A DNA stretch of 64,000 nt from Oreohelix idahoensis (Eukaryota > Mollusca > Gastropoda > Stylommatophora > Oreohelicidae): positions 700,381 to 764,380 of the forward strand of contig JAMPIV010000585.1 of NCBI GenBank assembly GCA_024509875.1. Direction: 5' to 3'. Both the position numbers and the translations under genes were made by a program. Shown here one piece after another: positions 55,483-64,000 of the stretch. Under the pieces are notes generated by a model, which did not search any database, was not told the DNA's origin, and was given only the letters and a program-made list of their open reading frames with translations. Numbering within the stretch: the first letter of the stretch is position 1; every line of letters starts with the position of its first letter.

Positions 55483-58400
55483 ATGGCGGACCTGGCCAAG
55501 TTTCGATCTGCTGCTGTACAGACTGCAAAGGAGTTAGGATTAGATGGGCAAGTTATGGTTTCCTATGTCACTACGGAATGTGACAAATTTATTGAACGCG
55601 AAGAAAGAAGATTAGAAAAAGAGGCCGAAAGAAGGTTAGAGGCTGAAAGGGAAATTAAGAGGTTGCAATTTGAAGCTGAGGCTGAGACTAAGAGGTTGCA
55701 GATTGAGGCTGAGGCTAAAGCATTGGAAGCAGAAAGAGAAGACAAAAGATTAGCTGCAGAAAGAGAAGAGAAGAGATTAGCTGCAGAAAGAGAAGAGAAG
55801 AGATTAGCTGCAGAGAGGGAAGCAGAAAAGGAGGAGAAAAGATTACAAAGGGAACATGAATTACGACTAAGGGAGTTTGAGTTTCAAGGCCATGCTCCTG
55901 AAAATGGTGCCAGTCCCTTTGCCTCTGATGCTACGGTTACTCAGGGAGCCTCAACCTCAGCTATGAACTTTCATTTAGATCATTTTGTTGAGAAAGACGA
56001 TGATATTGAGAGCTATATAAATAGATATGAACTATTAGCTACCACGTATGGGTTAGAGAGAGAAAGGTGGAGCTTAAAGTTATCTCAGGGACTTCGTGGG
56101 GCAGCTTATGAAGTTTTTTGCAAAAATGAGCAGAGGTGATCAGGAAAATTATGACATGCTAAAGCAGGCTCTTTTGTTAAGGTATGAAAAGAATGCAGAA
56201 TTTTATAGGAAAAAATTTAGGAATGCTAAACTACTATCAGGTGAAACCTATCACCAGTTCTCTGCACGAATAGAGACATACTTGGAGAAATGGACTTCTC
56301 TGGGGAAAACCCAAGATCTTAAGGAAATGGTCCTTATAGAGCAATTAAGAGAGTCCATGGCTCCAGACATGAGAAAGTTTCTCATGGAACAAGGTGCAGA
56401 GAGGCTGGGTGAGTTGCTAAATGTTGCTGAAAGGTATCAAGCAGCTCAAGCAGAGGTAACAGGTAATAAAAAGAAACAAGTGGATAACTTTAGGGCACCA
56501 CAGAACTTTTATAAATTTGATCCTAAGGATCAAAATAAAGGTAAGCACCAATTTGATAGGCCACGGTATGAAAATAAAAATAAATTCCCACAATTCGATG
56601 AAAGGAAATATGATGAAAGAAAATCTTTCAACCAAGGAAAAAAGGTGGTGTAAGAATTGTCAGATGGACAATCATGACACTGACCGTTGCAGAAGGAAAC
56701 CTGTGTATATGGCAACCCTTCAGGTCAGGTCGACCTCAAGACAGGAGGAGGATATTATGTTAGATACCACTCCAGAAGAGATGAGGAAGGCACAGGCTGG
56801 GGATAAAACACTCAAGCCTTGTTTCAGAAAATTGTCAACTTGTCATACAACTCCAGGCAAGGGAGATTTTTATATGAAAAAACAAGTTGATGTATAGGAA
56901 GACTGGAGCTAGATCCAATGGTCACGGACAGCTGGTTCTTCCAAAAAGATATAGGACAGACTTAATAAGGAGCCTACATGTGAAACCAGATGGGGACCAT
57001 GAGAAGATAGGTACCATCATTCAAAAGGTGGCTCACAATTATTATTGGCCCAAAGCAAGATGGGACATTGAGAATTTTGTAGAAAGGTGTAGCATAGCAC
57101 ATGAGGGAACACCCACAAGTGGGAACATGGATCAGGACCTGGACACGCCACGGGGCAAAATTAGGCCTGATAATAAAAAGAGTTATAGATTTGATAAAGT
57201 GGACCAAATGGAATGGGAAGCCCCTTTTCACGGACAAGCTTCACTTAACTGTTTTACAATGGCCACTATGCGGAGAGTGCAAAAAGATGTCTTACCCCAG
57301 GATAAGCCGAAAATCCCTCAATCGGACTTAAACAAACTGGAGGAAGAGGATGTAGGGAGGAAATCTCTCATCAAGAATTTTAAGTGGGGAGAAAGCCCCA
57401 AAAGAAAAATTGGTAGCGGTCGTTTTGTGAATGATAATTCTGGGAGGAAAAATCATCACTTTAAAGCTTCGAGTGGAAGAGACCATACCGGTGCATGGAC
57501 AAATAGGTCCACACAATTAAAGGTCCATATGTAGCTTTGTTAAGAACGTGGACTGATGAAAAGGCAGAGGAAAACATTACATCTTCATACCAATATGTGA
57601 ATGAGCTGACCACTCGGTTAAAAACTGGTTGGAAACTTGCCAATGAAAATTTGAAACAAGCCAGGAAGAAACATGCTGCCTATTATAACAGGAAGGCGAA
57701 AGACAGAAATTTGGCTGTGGGAGAGAAGGTACTGCTTCTTTTGCCCGGGAGTCATAATAAGTTACAAATTGGATGGCAGGGTCCATATACAGTTCTAGAG
57801 AAGGTGTCTAGAACAAATTATAAGATAGATAAGAAGGGGAAAGAAAAAATCTATCATGTGAATCTCCTGAAGAAATATTTGGAAAGAGAACCTCAGGAAG
57901 AGACACACTTGTTGACCTTGTCCATCGCCATGGAGATGAAAAAGGAACCACTTTCATCATTTGAATATCCATTACACCCCTGTGAGACAGCAGCACAGGT
58001 GAAAATCAGTACACATTTAACGAAAACTCGGAAAGAGAGAGTGCAACAGGTTCTAAATAATCATGCAGAGGTGTTAACAGACCGACCAGGGCATACAAAC
58101 CTATTGGAATATGATATGAAACTGATAGACCCCACACCTGTCTGTATGAAACCATATTCGATTCTGTTTGCTAAGGAGAAAGCTTTGAAGGAAGAGATAG
58201 ACTATCTGTTGAAGGAAGGAATTATTTCGCACAGTGAGTCTTCGTATAGTTCCGGTTTTGTACTTTTAAGGAAGCCCTCTGGAGAACATAGACTCTGTAT
58301 AGATTACAGGAGACTGAATGCTATTACAGAAGGACAGGTGGATCCATTGCCGGATACAAATCAGCTGTTTGCCAGACTAAAATAAAAAGCGGAAATATTT
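55483..58400 (+). pseudogene. Decayed Gmr1-like gypsy gag-pol
   Basis: Four frames read in order. 55483-56139: MADLAKFRSAAVQTAKELGL, a coiled coil with repeated RLAAEREEK, then Gag. 56096-56653: rest of Gag (YHQFSARIETYLEKW), then in the next frame a CCHC knuckle CKNCQMDNHDTDRC. 56887-57534: the integrase finger region (HNYYWPKARWDIENFVERC) with the first Cys of the CC pair changed context; most of the catalytic core is deleted. 57537-58385: integrase C-terminus (GWQGPYTVLEKVSRTNYKID), then directly RT (VLTDRPGHTNLLEYD, LCIDYRRLN). RT breaks at 58383 and no YxDD or RNase H follows. Protease is missing. Integrase before RT is the same unusual order as the 29.9-kb element, but sequences differ, so these are two families. 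Confidence 0.85.
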
Positions 58401-59440
58401 CTCAAAAAGTGGATCTGAGGTAAAGGAGGATGTTAAAAGGAGTTAAGCGGATATAAAGGGATTCGGGAGTTGGGGAAACAATTTAAAGGCGACTGCGGCA
58501 CCTTCAAGAGTATGCTAGTGTGTAGTTGAGGTTGTAGGTTAGTTGCGCATAGAATTTTGTGTTGCATGAGGGTTAAGTTTTAAGTGTTAGTTGCTGCTGT
58601 AAGGATTAAACAAAAAATGTTTATTGCATTAGATTTGCTGTAGATGTGAGGTTTGCTTAATTAATGGTGCGTTGTAAGGTGTAATGAGGGTGTGCGTCTG
58701 GTAGCATAGATATATAAGGTTTTTTTTTTTTTGGGTTAGGGCATTGGAGGTTAGGTATGTATTAAAAGATTAAAAGGGTATGTGCGGTCGTTGTTGGTGT
58801 TGGGGTTGTAAAGTGTGGTAAGTGTGGATTGCATGTACTTAGAATGGACAGAATCGCAGGGGTGTTTGGGAATGTTGATTGTGTGGTTTCCGCAGGTTGA
58901 TGGTTTTGAAAATTACCTGGATATTAAGTTTTGGTTAAGTAGTGCATAGTAAGGGACTGTGGTGCAATAGATCAGTGGGTGTTTGTTGCAATTATCAACT
59001 CTTGTATCAGGGAAATGGTTTACATTAAAGGAGTAAGGGGTAGTAGTAACTGTTAGTAGGAATTGTCCCAAAGCAGAAAGACCCCGCGTTCATCTCTCAA
59101 ATATAACGTTAGAATTCTACAGTTATTCTGAACTGTGATATTGTTAATATAAGAATGTTTGTAATCAGTAAATTGGGCATATAATAGGTTGACTTGCCAA
59201 TGTTTCTAACACTTGAAGGCTATTTAATATTGTGCAACGTGACCATTTACCTTTGATCATTTGTGATTTTGCGGAAAGGGTATTGTAGGTGTTGGGTGGG
59301 AAGTAGAGGCAATGAGAGAGCGAGTACTGTGGTTTTCCGGGCAGAGGCGCCCTTCTTTTTCTGGCCCAGGAGTCCCCCCAGTTCGTATCTTACACGTCGT
59401 TAGGCACCTCTGGTTCACGGTTTTGGTGTGTTAGTGTGGG
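58401..59440. other. C-poor sequence downstream of the broken gypsy
   Basis: No gene recognised. G and T strongly exceed C and A on this strand, and the bias rises toward 59440. GGTTTTGAAAATTACCTG near 58910 recurs at 63252. Confidence 0.4.
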
Positions 59441-61400
59441 GCGTTAATACCGATTGGCTGGGGGGGGCTGTGGTTGTGGTGGGTGGGGTGTGGGGATTAG
59501 GTGTTATTTCGGGTAGATTGTGTGGCAGCGCTAGAAGAATGGGGGGTGTGGTGTGGTGCATCACCGGAGTACCTGAGTCCTGGCGCGTGGCTTCTTGGTT
59601 TGGTTTTTTTGTAGGGTGTTATGGGGGGTGGTGTCTGTTTGGGGTTTGTTGTCACGTGGTTTGCTTGTGGGTTTGGTGTCACGGGATGGGTTGGGGGTGT
59701 TGGGGGGGTGTTGTGGGTGAGGGTTTTTTAGTCACTCTCGTCTTTTTTTCTTTTTGGGTTTTGGGTTTTGGGGCGGTTTGTCATCATGTGTTTTGTTGTC
59801 AGTTTTTATTTGTCTGGTTGTTGTTTTTTGGGTGTTTGTTTGTGGGGTTTTTGCTTTGTTTTTGTCAACCTCCTGGTTTTCTGTGCTCCTAAATCTGTTT
59901 TGGTTGTTTGGGGGGGGGTGGGTGGGTGGTGTTGGGGGCTACATGGGTCTGTGGGTTGGGGGGGGTGGCTCCGGGGGGGTTGGTGGTGGTGTGGCTTGGT
60001 GTTGGCGTACGGTTTTGGGTTTTGTTGTTGTGGTTGGGCTCGCGAGTATCATTCTGAACGCATATGGCGGAGGTGGGGGTATTCTCTTTGTATTGTAAGT
60101 CTCGGTTTAGGTATGGAGTGGGGATAAGTTGTTGGGTGTTTGGTTTGTTGGTTTTTTGGTGTGTGGGTTGTTGTGGGGACAGGTGTGTGGTGGTTTGGTG
60201 TGTGGTGTGGGTGGGGGTTATTTTTGGTGGTTGTTTTGGGGTTTTTTGGGTGGTGTGGGTGGCGGAGTGGGGTTGGGGGTGTGGTTGAGGGGGTGGAGGT
60301 TGGGTTTTGAGGGGGGGGGGGTGTGACTGTGGGGGACCGTGTTGTTGTGTTATTGGGGTTTGGTTGTGGTTAGGGTGGTGACCAAGGGGGGGGGGGTGGT
60401 GGGGGGGGTGGTGGGTGGGGTGGTCATGGGGTGTTGGGTAATATTTCCCAAAAAATGGTATGGTTCTACGTGTCGGTTGTGGGTTTTTTGTAAGGGTTTG
60501 GGGTTTACAGGGTGGTGTTGTGGGTTTTGGGTGTGAGGGGCAACCATGTGTTTGGGGTCAGGGGGTGGGGGTGGGGGGGTGGAGGGTGGGGGTGGGGGGT
60601 GCGGGATGGGTTTGTGGTTGTGTGGGTGGGGTTGGGATTGGGTGTTGGTTGGGGGGGCGGCCTTGTTGTGGGGTGTATTTAGTATTGGTGGTTTGTATAG
60701 ATACGCTTAGATTATGGTTTTTTTCTGTGGTGGTAGGTTTTGTTGACCGTGGGGGTGGTGATACCTGGGTTTACAAGTGTGGGTTTTTGTTTTTGGCTGT
60801 ATCCCTCTTGTCCTCCAATTGTGTTTTGGTGGGTGGTTGGTCAGTTTTGGTCTCCTGTTGCTTATCTGAAACTTCAAGGTCAGGGGGTTATAAAAAAAAA
60901 TTATTAAAAAAAATAAATTGTATTTCAGAATTAGTAAATGGCATACGAGGTAAGTTGTTATATTGGGGGGTGTTGTATGGTGACTGGGATTTGTGGGGGG
61001 TGAGTTACCTCGAAATGAAGACATATTGTCTACCGTTCCTGTAATGTGATGTCAGGTAAATTTTTTGTTCTGGGGTGGTTACTCCTGACTGATGGGTGCG
61101 TTAGTGTCCATACCAAGCTGGGTGGGGGTGGTCGAAAAAACTTCGGTGGGGTGTTGTTGGGGGGGGTAGGGTTTGCCCGGTCGTGTGTGGTTGTTGTGGT
61201 GGGTGGGGCTCCCCTCGGTTGCCTCCCGTTTTCCCCCCCCCTCCCCCCCGCTAGCCCCCTTCCCGTTGAGGATAGATTCTTGTGTTTGTCCTATATTCGC
61301 TGTGTCTTCCTATTTGGCTCCACTGTTGCTTGGGGGGGGGGCATCTGGAAATTGTCTCCTCGTCGCTGTTTTTGTGGGGCGGTTGTTTAATATTCTAATC
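59441..61400. repeat. G+T-rich low-complexity tract
   Basis: Roughly nine of ten bases are G or T through 59450-60700, with many runs of 5-12 G (e.g. near 60310, 60390, 60580) mixed with TGGTTG-type motifs. There is no fixed repeat unit. All open frames here are compositional (Gly/Val/Trp/Cys). It has many possible G-quadruplex sites. A 21-nt segment at about 60928-60948 bounded by TTTCAG and GTAAGT is the only exon-like signal. Assembly or base-calling error is a real alternative. Confidence 0.75.
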
Positions 61401-63900
61401 TAGCCCGACCCGATTTGTTGGCGGGGTAATAATGTAAAATATTTCCATTGTTTGAAAATACCATAACTTGAATCGAACTTCCGAAAACCTTTGCTTACGA
61501 GCCGGAGGTGTATTGTTGTGCTCGTTGGTAGAAAATCCCCCAGCAACCAAAGTTTGAACTCACACACAGACCAGTACTATCTAGCGTCTTTTCTTGCTAG
61601 CTTCCTTTTGTTGCCTCCTTTTGTCACCTTCGAATAAACAAAAATAAAAATAAATTGACATTGCCGCTGTAGCATTGATCGAGCCATCCTAACAGGTTGT
61701 CAGTGCGTTTGCTGTCTTGTTGAAAGTATCACTTTATGTTGGGTGTTGTGTTGTCCGAACAAAGTTCAGTTAGTGGTGGTGGGCATCGGCGCGGGTCGTG
61801 GACTTATTAAAGAATTTGAGGCCCAAAGCCTTCCCTCTGCCCTATCGAATTTAGTTTCAGTTGGCGGTACGCACGGGACTCTTGCTCCACCTCTCTTGCA
61901 CAAATTATGCTTACCTTCTCGACCACAAAACAAGTCTTGAGTTCTTCTTGTCTAAAGTAAAACGGAGGGATTATTAGATGTTAGCTTTTCGCAGTAAAAG
62001 TCTGTAAGGTATAATAATATCTTGAGATGTATCTAGGGCGCGGGACCTCCATTGAAGAGTTAACCGGCATAGGATGAAGAAGGCAGCATTTCGAACTGAC
62101 TCGTAACTTGATATTTTATTTTGCGAGCAAGTGAACCTGTTCCCGCAGAATGGACGTAACGATATTGGTTATTTGTAAGCTTTCTTCTTTCGAACAGATA
62201 ATTTAATAACGTCCCCGAGGACTGAAGCCGGAAGGGACGGACGAATTTGTTTTATAAAAAATTTTTAAGGAAAATTTTAAAGGCTGTATTGCTGTGAGAG
62301 TTTGGTAGCCTGCGATGGAGGTTCTTTGACGGTCGATTTAGAGAGTTCGCCGTTTTTTTTTTTTTTTTTTGAGGTGAAAGGTGTGATTCCATTATTTCAG
62401 TAGTTCCCATGTTCTCCTTACTCGACATTTGTCCGCTTTTTTGTCCGAGCGGGTGCTGAAGTAAAGTTAAGGAACTATGTGTAGCCCTGGCCTTTGTTTT
62501 CGAGCTAGCTTCTTTCTCCCCGTGTGAGGGGGTTCTTCTTTACTTTTTTTTTGAGTTGCGCGTGGCCGAACTCAATCGCAACAAACGGACCTTGAAAAAT
62601 CCCCACCCGGGGACCACACAAAAAAAAAAAATCGGGTTCGAGACACACACGAAAATCAAAAAGTAGAAGCAAGATAATCGCGTTAGAAGCGAATTAGAGG
62701 AAGTCTGTGTGATTCCTTTGTCTCATTATGAGTCCGAGGGAGTAGGCGTTGTTGCTACCAGCCACCGAGAGAGAGATGAGAGAGTTAGTAGTTATATCAA
62801 AATACTTTTAATTCCATTTGACTTTGACTGCACCCGAGCTTATGTTAACGTACTTTGAATTGACACGTGATTAGGTAGCCAATGGAAACTGTATAGACAT
62901 AGTAGTCGCAAGTGTATTGCATTTGTTGTTGACTTCATGTCAGATTAGTTAGGAAAATATTGAAAGTAGAGTTTTGATGTGAAGATTTAGATCAGATGAT
63001 GACGTATTTTGTACATGGTTTGGAATGCGTGGAAATGAGGTATCAATTTTTAGAACTTTGAGAAACTTGGTTGCAAGAAATTTATTGGTGATATGGTGAC
63101 CAACTTTGAACTTTGACAGTTAACTTACTTTATTTGGAGATATATGTTAGTAAAGGAAATTGAAAAAGTAATAGAAATATATAGAAGAGTAGTTAGATTT
63201 ATTATAAAAAAAATAAAGATAAATGCTCACAAGTAAACCCATTTGTAGGTTGTGGATTTTGAAAATTACCTGACTTTTAAGTCAAAGAATTCATAAAGTA
63301 TAGTTTAAGGACGGATTTGGGTGTTGCAATAGTAAAGTAAAATTATTATTGGTGGTTAGTCGGTTATTTGCAATTAGAGCTCGTTTTAGGTGCAATTTGG
63401 TTTATAGGGTTTTGGAGCCAAACTTTTGCAATTAATATGGTGGGTTCTTGTGCTGCATTTTGCTAATCTTCTAGCTTATCAGAAAATTCAGATTTTGCAT
63501 TTGGATTGTGCTGGGATCTTGTTAAAATAAAAGCCCTGTCATTCTAAATTTCACCGTAGGCTTTTTAAATCTGTCTTGCCGAATGTGTCCTGCAACTTTG
63601 AGTGGTTTAGGGAAGTTAAGGGAGTTTATTTAGAAAAAAAAATGAAATAAAATGAAGAAAATATAATTATGGGGGGGGGGGGGGATATTGTTGTTGGCCC
63701 AAGAGATGTGGAGAGAGTGTTGAACCCAGTATAGGAATGTTGCTGTATATAGAATAGTTTGATAACATATAGCGGGTTATAGGTCTTAGCAGATAAGAAG
63801 GTTTGTTTGTACTGAATGCTCATCCATAGTCTCTTGTAATTTGTGTACTCCAAGGCTAATTTTTGATTTTAGTATGCTTTGAAATGCATGAACTCATCTC
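61401..63900. other. No assigned gene; GC-mixed then AT-rich
   Basis: 61400-62700 is CpG-richer than the rest of the window and could hold a promoter or 5' exon. 62340-62370 has a T20-type run, 62620-62630 an A run. 63672-63685 is a G run. I see no TATA box or start codon that I would defend. Confidence 0.35.
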
Positions 63901-63905
63901 CATAG

Positions 63906-64000
63906 GTACCTGCGAAAAAAACTAGGAAAAAACAAAAAGCAATAACAGAGGAAGATAAATGTGATGGACTGCCCCACGTTAGCTGTGTTATTCTCATGTA
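63906..64000 (+). CDS. Candidate exon, truncated by window end
   Basis: Acceptor ATCTCCATAG, then an open frame to the last base: VPAKKTRKKQKAITEEDKCD followed by GLPHVSCVILM. A lysine-rich start followed by an acidic patch and LPxVxxxILM is reminiscent of the start of an F-box, but too short to claim. Phase of the upstream exon is unknown. Confidence 0.4.

Noticed and set aside
59428..61403. Several open frames rich in Gly, Val, Trp and Cys
   Set aside because: Purely the result of G+T-rich composition, without conserved motifs or splice logic.

Overview
The window is nuclear DNA of an invertebrate animal. Spliced exons (AG...GT borders with matching phases), C2H2 zinc fingers, several non-LTR retrotransposon families, tRNA-derived SINEs, Ty3/gypsy, Tigger, Harbinger and mariner elements, and AT-rich spacers all point away from a bacterium or virus. 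STPR-type repeats suggest an arthropod; that is an inference and the species is not identifiable. Most of the window is transposon-derived. For convenience non-LTR families are called W (3' tail TGATGA), X, Y (tail GAAGAA) and Z (tail AAGTAAGT).

Layout. 0.4-3.8 kb: a 33-bp minisatellite, fragments of Z and X, and a family W element between two (TA)n runs. 4.2-16.1 kb: a candidate host gene or gene cluster on the + strand. Two STPR-like exons (4218-4395, 7714-8338), three small exons (11501, 11997, 13118) and an eight-finger C2H2 exon (14885-15873) are separated by piggyBac, X, Z and SINE insertions. 16-26 kb: a perfect fold-back palindrome, W elements with younger elements nested inside them with target-site duplications (TSDs), and an internally deleted mariner carrying a TTAA MITE.

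26.3-37.3 kb: a three-layer nest. An 86-bp tandem array derived from the 3' end of a family Y LINE was hit by a TG...CA element (TSD TGGT), which was hit in turn by a Ty3/gypsy element with nearly identical LTRs and one intact 1609-codon ORF. Its domain order is Gag-PR-INT-RT-RNaseH, with integrase before reverse transcriptase as in the Gmr1 clade. 37.7-39.5 kb: a candidate three-exon host gene of 133 codons. 40-45.5 kb: Y and X LINEs, a 480-490 bp tandem repeat, and an intron-containing Harbinger (HARBI1-like) gene remnant.

46.2-52.9 kb: a Tigger/pogo transposon with both inverted repeats and TA duplications, split by a 4.3-kb LINE encoding EN-RT-RNaseH (TSD GAAAGAATCAC). 54.3-58.4 kb: a second, decayed gypsy element with the same INT-before-RT order and a proline-tRNA-like primer site. 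58.4-64 kb: a strongly G+T-biased tract (peak 59.45-60.7 kb), sequence without recognisable genes, and a candidate exon running off the window end.

The host-gene candidates rest on splice-phase logic and peptide character only. The transposon calls rest on catalytic motifs, terminal repeats and TSDs read directly from the sequence.
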